From: Sphingomonas sp.
GTDB taxonomy: Bacteria > Pseudomonadota > Alphaproteobacteria > Sphingomonadales > Sphingomonadaceae
Direction of reading: 5' to 3'
Assembly (NCBI RefSeq): GCF_017745215.1
Contig: NZ_JAGHZV010000009.1
Coordinates: forward strand, 62,001 to 126,000
Length of the DNA stretch: 64,000 nucleotides
Shown here: piece by piece, positions 34,496 through 42,252 of the stretch
How the letters are laid out: each line of letters begins with the position of its first letter
Numbering within the stretch: the first letter of the stretch is position 1
Translations under genes and position numbers: made by a program
The notes under the pieces: generated by a model
The model's input: only the letters and a program-made list of their open reading frames with translations
Told to the model about the DNA's origin: nothing
The model's database searches: none

Positions 34496-34926
34496 CGACG
34501 ACGCCTTACGACACCGCGCTGCGCATCGAACGCCGTGAGCTCGATGCGATCAAGCTGTCGATCAGCGTCGAAGTCGAGCTGCTCCGCCAGTTCGAGGACA
34601 CGCATGCCACGCTGCTCGATTCGATGAAGCGCGAGCGCGCCGTCGCGTCGGCCACCGGGCTTCCCGGCGACGGCTGGGCGACGCGGATGCGCTCGCGCCG
34701 CGGCGAGCTCGAGGCGGCTGCGCGGATGAGCCGCGACCGGCTCGCGGCGCTGCGCGAGAACGCGACCGAGGCCTATGGCAAGGTCCGCGCGATCGAGACC
34801 GCCGCCGAAACCTGGCAGGAAGAGGCCGAACGCGCCGCCTCGGTCGCCGAACAGGCGCAGATCGACGACATCTCGGGCGCGCGCATCATCGCCAAGCGCC
34901 GGCGTGAACCGGAGCGGACTGCGTGA
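34492..34926 (+). CDS. fliJ: FliJ, export apparatus central stalk
   Basis: The 144-residue, highly charged protein is predicted to be a helical hairpin (IERRELDAIKLSISVEVELL, then RSRRGELEAAARMSRDRLAA and AETWQEEAERAASVAEQ). Size, coiled-coil content and position directly behind fliI identify FliJ despite low family conservation. It connects the FliI ring with FlhA. It overlaps both neighbours by four bases. Confidence 0.8.
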   Translation: MTTTPYDTALRIERRELDAIKLSISVEVELLRQFEDTHATLLDSMKRERAVASATGLPGDGWATRMRSRRGELEAAARMSRDRLAALRENATEAYGKVRAIETAAETWQEEAERAASVAEQAQIDDISGARIIAKRRREPERTA

Positions 34927-35996
34927 TCGACCGCCAGACCCTCGCGACCGGCCTCGCCCACCTCACGCCGCAGAAGCGCGCCGAGCTCATCTATGCGCAA
35001 GCGCGCAGCGAGCTCAACACGCGCCTGTGGCGCGCCGCGCTCGGCGATGTCGACGGCGGCGACAAGGAGCGTTCGCCGCTCGGCCAGGGGGGCCTGTCGA
35101 CCGAATCGCTGCTCAGCCTGATCTCGGGCCAGGGCGGCGTCGGCGCGGCCGCCTGCCCGTGCGGCTGCGGGGCCGACTGCCCGTGCCATCGCGGCGCACA
35201 CGTCGCGGGCGACGTCGATGCCTTCGATCCGGTCGGCGCCGTCGCCGGCACGTCTTCAGGCGATGACCCGGTCCTCAACGCGGCGCGCAGCATCGCGGGG
35301 CTCAGCACGGCGACCGCCGACGGCACCGACACGACCGCTGGCGATGCCGCCGGGCTCGCGCTCGGAGTCAACTCGCGCTTCTCGGGCGTGCTCGCCCAGG
35401 CAGGCGAGCGCTCGGGCATTCCCTCGAACGTCATCGCCGCGATCGTCGACGCCGAGGCCGGGAAGCATGGCGACGGCAGCTGGAACATGACCTCGCGCAA
35501 CCCACGCTCGAGCGCCGCCGGGCTCGGCCAGTTCCTCAGCGGCACCTGGGTCGACATGGCCCAGCGCGACGGCACCTGGCTCAACGACGTCGCCAAGGCC
35601 AAGGGCTGGCTCGACGCCAGCGGCCGCGTCACCTCGGCGGCGCGCACCGACCTGCTCGCGCTGCGCTATGACGCGCGCGCTTCGATCGAGACCGTGGCGG
35701 ACTATGCCAAGGGCAACCTCGACCGGCTCGAGCGCGCTGGCTTCAGCGTCCGTTCGAACCCCGAGACGCTCGCCAAGGCCGCCTATCTCAGCCACCACCT
35801 CGGCCTGGGCGACACCCAGCGTTTCCTGGGCGGCGGCATCGACGCGGGCCGCGCGCGCACGCTGCTGGTCGCGCAGATCGGCTCGTCGGCAGCGAATGAA
35901 CGAATCGCCCAGGCCGGAAATGCGACCCGGGCGCACCGCGAATGGTTAATCGGCTACATCAACCGGCGCATCCAGCCGGGACAATTTAACGGCTGA
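34923..35996 (+). CDS. Lytic transglycosylase-type protein with a cysteine cluster, flagellar operon
   Basis: The 357-residue protein has a helical N-terminus, a Gly-rich middle and a C-terminal SLT-like lysozyme fold from about 150. The block IPSNVIAAIVDAEAGKHGDG places the presumed catalytic Glu at 178, followed by SSAAGLGQFLSGTWVDMA, the typical GLMQ-like segment. It ends with YINRRIQPGQFNG. Residues 78-89 read CPCGCGADCPCH, five Cys and one His in 12 residues, a possible metal site or disulphide knot. No signal peptide is visible, so it could be exported by the flagellar route. Co-transcription with fliI-fliJ suggests it supplies the wall-opening activity missing from FlgJ. Confidence 0.75.
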   Translation: MIDRQTLATGLAHLTPQKRAELIYAQARSELNTRLWRAALGDVDGGDKERSPLGQGGLSTESLLSLISGQGGVGAAACPCGCGADCPCHRGAHVAGDVDAFDPVGAVAGTSSGDDPVLNAARSIAGLSTATADGTDTTAGDAAGLALGVNSRFSGVLAQAGERSGIPSNVIAAIVDAEAGKHGDGSWNMTSRNPRSSAAGLGQFLSGTWVDMAQRDGTWLNDVAKAKGWLDASGRVTSAARTDLLALRYDARASIETVADYAKGNLDRLERAGFSVRSNPETLAKAAYLSHHLGLGDTQRFLGGGIDAGRARTLLVAQIGSSAANERIAQAGNATRAHREWLIGYINRRIQPGQFNG

Positions 35997-36068
35997 TTCC
36001 GAGAGAGAATCATAATTCCCTCCAACATTCGTGGTTAAACTACGCGTCCGGGTTTGCCCTGAGCGCTC

Positions 36069-36146
36069 ACCTATCCTATTATGCTCACAAGGCATTTCCC
36101 TCAGGCGATTCCCCCTCCGCCAGGCCCGAAATGTTATAGGATAGGT
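36069..36146 (+). promoter_or_regulatory. Inverted-repeat operator region before the sigma-factor gene
   Basis: ACCTATCCTAT (36069-36079) and its exact complement ATAGGATAGGT (36136-36146) form an 11-bp inverted repeat 56 bases apart; a third half, ACCTATATCC, follows at 36153. The left copy overlaps a CTATTATG box. The surrounding 36000-36250 stretch is AT-rich and non-coding, giving a ~165-base leader. This looks like a DNA-looping operator. Confidence 0.5.
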
Positions 36147-36250
36147 AATTATACCTATATCCAGGATTAGCTTTCGTTAGAGCCCCCCGCCCTACTTCGA
36201 GGGCGTCCGAGGCGCGGTTGTCCCGCGCTTCCGAATGCAGGGGGAATTGC

Positions 36251-37321
36251 ATGTCGAAGATCACCGCCGCTCTCGAAACCGCCGTCGCCACGGTGATCGA
36301 GAACAGCCCCAAGGACCGCGCGCAGACCAATCGGGAGCGCGTCTACGTCGACCGCGCCTTCGCGCAGATCCTCAAGCTGATCGCCCCGCGCATCCGCCAC
36401 TTCATCCGCCAGTACGGCCTCACGGGTCATTGGGAAGACGCCGAGCAGTGCTGCGGCATCGCCGTCCACCGCGCCATCCAGGCCTATGAGCCCGCCAAGG
36501 CGCAGTTCACCACCTTCGTGAACTGGCAGATCCGCGGAGAGCTGCAGAGCCTCCGCTTCCGCCTGATGACCGATCAGCGCCCCTCGGCGAAGAAGGTCGA
36601 GGCGACCACCGTTTCGCTCTCGGGCCTCTCGGTCAACATCGACGGCGAGGACATCTCGCCCGAGCTGCTGATCGCCGACGAGGACGCCGTCGAGCGCACC
36701 GAGGCCGCGGCTTCGGATTATCTCGCCGAGGGCGCGATCGAGCAGCTGATCGACGCCTATGTCGACCACCTCCGCAAGGTCGGCATCGAGCAGATCAAGC
36801 GCCGCCCCCGCCCGAAGCGCGAAGAGGCCAAGCTGCGCCGCGAGGCCGCGCGCCTCAACATCGCCACCCACGGCATCGACCCCGCCGAACTCGAGAAGCT
36901 CGAGGCCAAGCTGTCGCGCGACCGCGAGATCGTCGCCCGCCGCGTGTTCCAGACCGCCACGCTCGACGACCTGTCGCTCGAGACCTCGGTCACCAAGGAG
37001 CGTGTCCGCCAGATCACCAAGCGCGCCGCCAAGACGATCGCCGAGATCACCGCCGCCGATCCGCGCTTTGCGGTGATGGCCGAGACCCTGCGCGAAGCCG
37101 CGCCGCGCAAGCCGATGATCGCCGAGCTGCCGGCCGCTACCGCGACCACCGCGCTGCTCCCCGATCCCAGCCTGCCGCATAATCGCCTGTCGACCGTTAC
37201 GCGCGTCGCCCCGGAGCGAAAGCCGATCGAGGCGCCGGCCCAGGTCAAGATGCCCGAATTCGGCCTCGAAGCGCTGATGCTCCCCGTCGCCGCCCCGGCG
37301 CGCGACAGCCGCATCCACTGA
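36251..37321 (+). CDS. Divergent sigma-70-family sigma factor
   Basis: The 356-residue protein has a region-2-like domain (about 36-105) with HWEDAEQCCGIAVHRAIQAY and FTTFVNWQIRGELQSLRFRL, the -10 recognition helix of sigma factors. A region 4 (about 222-268) contains LDDLSLETSVTKERVRQITK. Between them are ~115 residues rich in charge that do not look like region 3, and after region 4 is a Pro/Ala-rich tail of ~85 residues. It is neither a typical FliA nor RpoH. Its place at the end of the flagellar island, behind an inverted-repeat operator, makes it a candidate flagellar sigma factor. That role is inferred. Confidence 0.7.
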   Translation: MSKITAALETAVATVIENSPKDRAQTNRERVYVDRAFAQILKLIAPRIRHFIRQYGLTGHWEDAEQCCGIAVHRAIQAYEPAKAQFTTFVNWQIRGELQSLRFRLMTDQRPSAKKVEATTVSLSGLSVNIDGEDISPELLIADEDAVERTEAAASDYLAEGAIEQLIDAYVDHLRKVGIEQIKRRPRPKREEAKLRREAARLNIATHGIDPAELEKLEAKLSRDREIVARRVFQTATLDDLSLETSVTKERVRQITKRAAKTIAEITAADPRFAVMAETLREAAPRKPMIAELPAATATTALLPDPSLPHNRLSTVTRVAPERKPIEAPAQVKMPEFGLEALMLPVAAPARDSRIH

Positions 37322-37346
37322 GCCCATTTCGCGAGGGACCAGGCCC

Positions 37347-37850
37347 ATGCGCAGCGAACATGCGACACCCCCGGGCGGCTCGCTTCCCGCGCCCCGCCCC
37401 AACCGCCGGCTGACCGCGCTCGCCAAAGCCGTCGCCGAGCGCTCGCGCCCGCTGCTACCTGCCCGCGCCGGGCTGATCCTCGGGATCGAAGCCGGCCCGG
37501 GCGACCAGATCGAGCTGATCTGGTGGCGCCGCGACTTCCGCGAAGCCGCGCGCATCTCGGCCTTCCCCGAAGGCTTCTGCGACGCCGAGACCGACGAGGG
37601 CGCGCTCCAGCGCGCCGGGTCGGAGCTGCTCGCCTATCTCGGCTGGCGCTGGCCGGCACCGCCTTCCCGGCTGGGCGTGGTGACCGACGGCACCGGCGTG
37701 GTCTTCGCCCCCGATCATCCCGCACCGAGCGCCGCCAACTGGCTGCTCCGCCACGCGGGCGGCTCCGGGCGGCTCTACGCGATCCTCCCGCTCAATCCGG
37801 TCGGCACCTGCGCAGTCTTGCAGGCCGGGAGCTCGACTTCGCTCCATTAA
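37347..37850 (+). CDS. Hypothetical protein downstream of the sigma factor
   Basis: The 167-residue protein starts at ATG 37347 with GAGGGACC upstream, 25 bp after the sigma-factor gene, so it is likely co-transcribed. It is Arg/Pro rich at the N-terminus, followed by an alpha/beta-like region with GLILGIEAGPGDQIELIWWR and LGVVTDGTGVVFAPDHPAPS. The C-terminus ends LQAGSSTSLH. No signal peptide or membrane helix is seen. I do not recognise a family; a role as an accessory or anti-sigma factor is possible from context only. Confidence 0.55.
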   Translation: MRSEHATPPGGSLPAPRPNRRLTALAKAVAERSRPLLPARAGLILGIEAGPGDQIELIWWRRDFREAARISAFPEGFCDAETDEGALQRAGSELLAYLGWRWPAPPSRLGVVTDGTGVVFAPDHPAPSAANWLLRHAGGSGRLYAILPLNPVGTCAVLQAGSSTSLH

Positions 37851-37907
37851 CTCAAGTCAATACTGGCTCGGGGAGCGGTTCTTCCCCCTCCTGCTCCCCA
37901 ATCCCCA

Positions 37908-37942
37908 CCGCCCGCGGCCTGAACCATCAGGTCCGCGGGCGG
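37908..37942 (+). terminator. Strong hairpin after the sigma-factor operon
   Basis: CCGCCCGCGGCCT and AGGTCCGCGGGCGG form a near-perfect 13-bp stem with a short loop (GAACCATC). It lacks a proper T tract (ACCAGTTTG), so it may be Rho-assisted or an RNA-stabilising structure. The rest of 37851-38116 shows only the promoter below. Confidence 0.45.
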
Positions 37943-38076
37943 ACCAGTTTGCGCCATCTTCAAAACAAAATGCCGGTGCAGACCAGCGATTGATCGGATG
38001 GAAGTGCAGGGCGACCGGTTACTCAAGCGCGTGTTAGCGGACTTAATAAATGATTTACGCCGCACCCACGATTATC

Positions 38077-38083
38077 CTATAAG
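38077..38083 (+). promoter_or_regulatory. Putative -10 box (CTATAAG) before the HTH gene
   Basis: TTATCCTATAAGAATTG lies 34 bases upstream of ATG 38117. The TATCCTATAA word also occurs in the operator before the sigma-factor gene, so one regulator could bind both places. Confidence 0.4.
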
Positions 38084-38116
38084 AATTGTTAACCAATTAC
38101 TGTTCAGGATTGGCGC

Positions 38117-39220
38117 ATGGGCGTACGTAAGGCAGGCAAGGCCGGAAGCAGCGCGAGCATGCTTGCGCGCCCGATTACTGCCGATCCGTTTCGCAGCATC
38201 GTTTTCCCCAATCGTCTTCGTGAGTTACGCCGCCGCCAGGGCTTTTCGAAGCTCTTGCCCTTCGCCTCGGCGGTCCCCGATATTCCTTACATCCGTCTGT
38301 CGAAGATCGAGCGCGGCGAAGTTGTGGCGCGGCCCGAGGAAATAAGGCGCATCGCCGCGGCGCTCGGCCTGCCGCCGGCCTCGCTGCTTGTCGACATCGA
38401 TGCGCCGGGCTTCGACCTGGCGCATTGGGCCGAACCGTTCCTCGACGGCAGCGCGGTCAATCCCGAGGAGGAGCGGTTCGCGGTGCTGCTCGGCGCGGCG
38501 CTGCGCGCGCGGCGGACCGAGAATGCCGCGCTCACCATCTCGGCGATCGAGCGCGACTATGGCCTGGCGCCGGTCAATCTCTCGCGCGTCGAGAATGCGC
38601 TCAAGCCGTTCGGCCGCTGGAGCACCCCCACCCAGCGCGCGCTCTTCGCGCTGTTCGGCGTGCCCGACGAAGCGGCACTGCGCCGCCAGGTCGAGGCCGC
38701 GCTCGCCGCGGGCGCGCTCGACGCCTATCTGCCGCAGATCGCCAACCCCGAGCACCGCCACGAGCGGACCCGCGCGCGGATCGCCGAGCTCGCCGCCGCG
38801 CTCGAGGGTGCGGTGCCGCTCGCCGCGCCCGACGCGCCGCCACCGCCGGTGGGCCCGGTCCGCATGGTACCGGTGATCGGCGCACCGCTCCCCGGCGGAC
38901 TCATCGCCGAGACGCCCGCGACCGAACTGGTCGAGGCGCCCGCGCACGCCGGCCCCGCCGCCTTCGGCCTCCGCGTCTCGCGCGCTACCCTGGGCGGCGG
39001 CTTGCCCGCGCAATCGACGGTGATCTGCGACCCCGCGCGCTTCCCGGCACCCGGCGGCCTCGCGGTGTTGCGCGAGCCGGGCGGCTTCCGCCTGCTCGCC
39101 ATCGCCTCGGGCCGCGACGGGCGGATGATCGGCTATTCGACCAACCCCGAGCATGAAGTGATGCTCGACGATTGCGACCCGAGCGCCGTCGCGGCGGTGG
39201 TCGCGGCAGTGTTCGTCTGA
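38117..39220 (+). CDS. Transcription regulator with two XRE-type HTH domains and an S24-like domain
   Basis: The 367-residue protein has a first HTH at about 32-88 (NRLRELRRRQGFSK, then YIRLSKIERGEVVARPEEIR and RIAAALGLPPASLL) and a second, looser one at about 112-170 (LSRVENALKPFGRWSTPTQR). A Pro-rich linker leads to a C-terminal LexA/CI (S24) fold with MVPVIGAPLPGGLIAETPAT and VLREPGGFRLLAIASGRDGR. The Ser/Lys pair of self-cleaving members is not evident. It resembles phage-type repressors in form, but no phage genes are near. Adjacency to the sigma-factor operon suggests it regulates that locus. Confidence 0.65.
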   Translation: MGVRKAGKAGSSASMLARPITADPFRSIVFPNRLRELRRRQGFSKLLPFASAVPDIPYIRLSKIERGEVVARPEEIRRIAAALGLPPASLLVDIDAPGFDLAHWAEPFLDGSAVNPEEERFAVLLGAALRARRTENAALTISAIERDYGLAPVNLSRVENALKPFGRWSTPTQRALFALFGVPDEAALRRQVEAALAAGALDAYLPQIANPEHRHERTRARIAELAAALEGAVPLAAPDAPPPPVGPVRMVPVIGAPLPGGLIAETPATELVEAPAHAGPAAFGLRVSRATLGGGLPAQSTVICDPARFPAPGGLAVLREPGGFRLLAIASGRDGRMIGYSTNPEHEVMLDDCDPSAVAAVVAAVFV

Positions 39221-39246
39221 GGCGGTTTGGCCGATTGACTCAGTAA

Positions 39247-39330
39247 CCGTCACCCCGGCGAAGTCGGGATTCAGAGTCAGGAGCGGGACGGCTTGCTGCC
39301 TTGGGTCCCGGCTTTCGCCGGGAGGACGAT
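39247..39330. repeat. REP-pair (REPIN-like) element, copy I (degenerate)
   Basis: The left arm has several changes (CCGTCACCCCGGCGAAGTCG) and the right arm ends GGGAGGACG. The centre GAGCGGGACGGCTTGCT is oriented as in copies E and F. It lies between the convergent HTH gene and mtgA. Confidence 0.8.
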
Positions 39331-39347
39331 CTTTCGGTGGCGGTGGA

Positions 39348-40364
39348 TCATCGCACGCAGCCATCCAGCCCGTCGCCCCGCACCGTGCCGATCCGCGCGG
39401 CGATGTTGTTGCCGTAGCGCGCGGTGAAGCCCTTGGGATCGATCCCGGCGCGCTTCTTGGGCAACGGCAGCACCGCGGCGATCTGCGCCGCCTCCCGGTT
39501 GCTCAGCCTCGACGCGTCATGCCCGAAATAGCGCTGCGAGCCCGCGTTGACGCCATAGGTGCCGATCCCCGTCTCTGCGACGTTGAGGTACATCTCCATG
39601 ATCCGCCGCTTGCCCCAGATCGTCTCGATCAGCACGGTGAACCAGGCCTCGAGACCTTTTCGGAAATAGCCGCCGCCCTGCCAAAGGAAGACGTTCTTCG
39701 CGGTCTGCTGGCTGATCGTCGAGCCCCCGCGGATCTTCTTCCTGCCGGTCGAATTCCGCTCATAAGCCTGCTCGATCGCCTTGTAGTCGAAGCCCGAATG
39801 CGAGCAGAAGCGCGCGTCTTCGGCGGCGATCACGGCGCGGACCATCGAGGGATTGATCCGGTCGATCCCCATCCATTGCTTGGTGATGCTGTGGCCGCCG
39901 ATCGCGTCGCCGATCATCGTGAAGGTCACCGGCGGGGCGACGAAGCGGTAGAGCGTCACCCAGAGCACCGAGCCGATCACGAAGACCAGCACCGCCTTGC
40001 CGGCCCAGATCGCGATGCGCAGCGGCCAGCCGCGGCGCTTCCTCGGAAGCGGCGGGGGCGCGGCGACGGGCGGCGGTGGCGGTGCGGGCCGCGGCGGCGG
40101 GGCGAAGCGGGGGCCGGTCTCGGCTGCGGGGCCGGTCGGCCAGCCCTCGGGCGCCGTGCGCTGGATCGGGGGAGCCGGGGGCGGGGGCGCCGCCTCGGGG
40201 TCGGGCGCGGGCCACATGAAGTCGGGCTCGAGCAGTTCCTGCGGCAGTTCAGGCGTTTCGGCGGGTGGCGGCACCTGCGGCGCTTCGACCGCTGGCGGCG
40301 GAGGCGGCTGAGGGTGTCCAGGCTCGCCGGGCGCCTTGTCATCGTCTTCGGGTCCGTCGCTCAT
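39348..40364 (-). CDS. mtgA: MtgA, monofunctional biosynthetic peptidoglycan transglycosylase
   Basis: The start is ATG 40364 (MSDGPEDDDKAP), giving 338 residues. A very Pro-rich cytosolic extension fills about 1-115, followed by a basic stop (PRKRRGWPLR), one membrane helix (about 125-145) and a GT51 glycosyltransferase domain: VIAAEDARFCSHSGFDYKAI with the catalytic EDxxF-type Glu, RGGSTISQQTAKNVFLW, and EMYLNVAETGIGTYGVNAGS. It polymerises lipid II at the outer face of the inner membrane. The Pro-rich tail is much longer than in enterobacterial MtgA (about 240 residues in total). Confidence 0.93.
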   Translation of the reverse strand: MSDGPEDDDKAPGEPGHPQPPPPPAVEAPQVPPPAETPELPQELLEPDFMWPAPDPEAAPPPPAPPIQRTAPEGWPTGPAAETGPRFAPPPRPAPPPPPVAAPPPLPRKRRGWPLRIAIWAGKAVLVFVIGSVLWVTLYRFVAPPVTFTMIGDAIGGHSITKQWMGIDRINPSMVRAVIAAEDARFCSHSGFDYKAIEQAYERNSTGRKKIRGGSTISQQTAKNVFLWQGGGYFRKGLEAWFTVLIETIWGKRRIMEMYLNVAETGIGTYGVNAGSQRYFGHDASRLSNREAAQIAAVLPLPKKRAGIDPKGFTARYGNNIAARIGTVRGDGLDGCVR

Positions 40365-40423
40365 GGCGAGACGGTTGCCGCAAGCCGCGCCGCCGGGCAA
40401 TCCTCAGCGTGCAGTGCAGCGTA

Positions 40424-40993
40424 TCATTCCGGGGCCGGCGGTGGGTCCGCCAACGGTTCGGGGGGCGCGATCGCATCGGCGAGCGACTTGCGCACCGCGG
40501 CGTCGCGCCCCTGGAGCACAAGGATCGCCATCACCGCGGCGAGCGCGAGCATCGCCAGCGTCAGCCAGAAGCCGAAATGCCAGTCGATGCGGATCACGCT
40601 GGCGTCGATCGTGTCGCTCTGGCCGCTGTGCCGCGCCTGGGCGATCAGCGCGTCGCGGCCGTAGCGCCAGGTCCCGGTCCAGATCAGCGCGAGCGCCGAG
40701 AGCGACGTGATCAGCACGCCGGCGACCGCGATCCGTGCCCGCGGCAGGCACGCGATCACCAGCCCGACGACCATCGCGGCGAGTGCGGCGATCAGCCAGA
40801 TATTGATCTCGGCGCCCTCGCCGGCGCGCGAGGCGCTGGGCCCGAGCCGCGGCACGACGGCCTTGAAGCGCCCGAAGGCGAGGCCCCAGCCGCTCGCCTC
40901 GACCAGCGGCGTCGAACCGCAGGAGACCGTCATCCACGGCAGGCAGAAGGCGATCAGCGCCACGGCCTTGGGAAGCTTGATCCACGCCCACAT
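40424..40993 (-). CDS. Membrane protein of unknown function
   Basis: The start is ATG 40993, with GAGGGAG upstream; an in-frame ATG at 41113 would reach into a repeat region. The 189-residue product has three to four hydrophobic helices: VALIAFCLPWMTVSCG at the N-terminus, INIWLIAALAAMVVGLVIAC, IAVAGVLITSLSALALIWTG and FGFWLTLAMLALAAVMAILV. The first resembles the 'LPWMTVSCG' start of small membrane proteins with extracellular loops. No family is assigned. It shares direction with mtgA. Confidence 0.6.
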   Translation of the reverse strand: MWAWIKLPKAVALIAFCLPWMTVSCGSTPLVEASGWGLAFGRFKAVVPRLGPSASRAGEGAEINIWLIAALAAMVVGLVIACLPRARIAVAGVLITSLSALALIWTGTWRYGRDALIAQARHSGQSDTIDASVIRIDWHFGFWLTLAMLALAAVMAILVLQGRDAAVRKSLADAIAPPEPLADPPPAPE

Positions 40994-41061
40994 CGGTGTG
41001 TCTCCCTCGCCGGAGAGCCTAGCGAGCGCGCTGCCGAGTGTCCAACCCAACCCACCTATTG

Positions 41062-41257
41062 GCCTCTCCCGCTTCCGCGGGGGAGGGTTGGGTGAGAGTT
41101 CTTCTTTTTTCAAATCACGCGGAGGCGCGAAGGCGCGGAGATTGATAACCTCCGCGTCTCCGCGCCTCCGCGTGAATCAAAAAGGGAGCCTCTCGGCCCC
41201 CAAGAAGAACAAGAAGAAGCCCCTCACCCAACCCTCTCCCGCGAAAGCGGGAGAGGG
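41062..41257. repeat. Nested palindromic repeats, third family
   Basis: Two palindromes are nested. The inner one is a 26-bp stem (41115-41140 against 41150-41175, TCACGCGGAGGCGCGAAGGC and complement with two mismatches) closed by ATTGATAAC. The outer pair is AGGGTTGGGTGAG (41084-41096) and CTCACCCAACCCT (41222-41234), accompanied by CTCTCCCGCTT/GCGGGAGAG blocks. There is no gene in 40994-41277. Such blocks are typical dispersed chromosomal repeats; the right end could terminate rpoH. Confidence 0.75.
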
Positions 41258-41277
41258 CTAAGTAAGAGCGAGAAGGT

Positions 41278-42183
41278 TCAATGCTGGACCAGCAGCCGCT
41301 TCTCGCCTGCCAGCCGCATCATTGCCTTCTGCAGCTTCTCGAACGCGCGCACCTCGATCTGGCGGACGCGCTCGCGCGACACGCCATAGACCTGGCTCAA
41401 CTCCTCGAGCGTCTTCGGGTCATCCGTCAGGCGGCGCTCGGTGAGGATGTGCTTCTCGCGCTCGTTGAGATCGTCCATCGCCGAGACGAGCATGTCGTGG
41501 CGGACGTCGGCTTCCTGTGCCTCGGCCACTGCCTCGTCCTGCAGCGGACCGTCGTCCTGCAGCCAATCCTGCCACTGGCCCTCGCCGTCCTCGCGGAGCG
41601 GCACGTTGAGCGAAGTGTCGCCGCCCAGCGCCATGCGCCGGTTCATGCTCACCACTTCGTCCTCGGTCACGCCCAGGTCGGTCGCGATCTTCTGGACGTG
41701 CTCGGGCGACAGGTCGCCGTCCTCGAACGCGTCGAGCTTGGCCTTCATCCGGCGCAGGTTGAAGAACAGCTTCTTCTGCGCCGCGGTGGTGCCCATCTTC
41801 ACGAGCGACCAGCTGCGCAGGATGAATTCCTGGATCGAGGCGCGGATCCACCACATCGCATAGGTCGCGAGCCGGAAGCCGCGATCGGCCTCGAACTTCT
41901 TCACGCCCTGCATGAGGCCGATATTGCCTTCCGAGATCAGCTCCGAGACGGGCAGGCCATAGCCGCGATAGCCCATCGCGATCTTGGCGACGAGGCGGAG
42001 GTGCGACGTGACCAGCTGCGCGGCCGCCTCGGTGTCGCCATGCTCCTGAAAGCGCTTGGCGAGCATATATTCCTGCTCGGGGCTGAGGATCGGGAACTTC
42101 TTGATCTCGGACAGATAGCGATTCAGGCTCGCCTCACCGCCGAGGGCGGGGATCGTCGCGGGGACGTTGCTGCGGCTAGCCAT
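41278..42183 (-). CDS. rpoH: RpoH, heat-shock sigma factor (sigma-32)
   Basis: The start is the ATG at 42183 (MASRSNVPATIPALGG), eight bases after GGGAG; the ATG six bases earlier would leave too short a spacing. The 301-residue protein contains LVTSHLRLVAKIAMGYRGYG, the RpoH box region FNLRRMKAKLDAFEDGDL (QKKLFFNLR, diagnostic for sigma-32), and region 4 with LEELSQVYGVSRERVRQIEV. It directs RNA polymerase to heat-shock promoters. Transcribed alone toward the repeat block. Confidence 0.97.
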   Translation of the reverse strand: MASRSNVPATIPALGGEASLNRYLSEIKKFPILSPEQEYMLAKRFQEHGDTEAAAQLVTSHLRLVAKIAMGYRGYGLPVSELISEGNIGLMQGVKKFEADRGFRLATYAMWWIRASIQEFILRSWSLVKMGTTAAQKKLFFNLRRMKAKLDAFEDGDLSPEHVQKIATDLGVTEDEVVSMNRRMALGGDTSLNVPLREDGEGQWQDWLQDDGPLQDEAVAEAQEADVRHDMLVSAMDDLNEREKHILTERRLTDDPKTLEELSQVYGVSRERVRQIEVRAFEKLQKAMMRLAGEKRLLVQH

Positions 42184-42252
42184 GATCATTTCTCCCTTTC
42201 ACACGGGCAGTCCCAGGCCCCCTGCATAGGCGAGCCGGCACGTGCACCCAAT

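Noticed and set aside
34923..35996. Zinc-ribbon transcription factor because of the Cys cluster
   Set aside because: The CxCxCxxxCxCH spacing does not match a zinc ribbon, and the C-terminal domain is clearly lysozyme-like.
36085..36330. 81-codon minus-strand frame across the sigma-factor leader
   Set aside because: It covers the operator repeats and the start of the sigma-factor gene; composition and context give no support.
38117..39220. Prophage repressor and hence a prophage
   Set aside because: The HTH plus S24-like layout resembles phage repressors, but there are no integrase, structural or lysis genes nearby.
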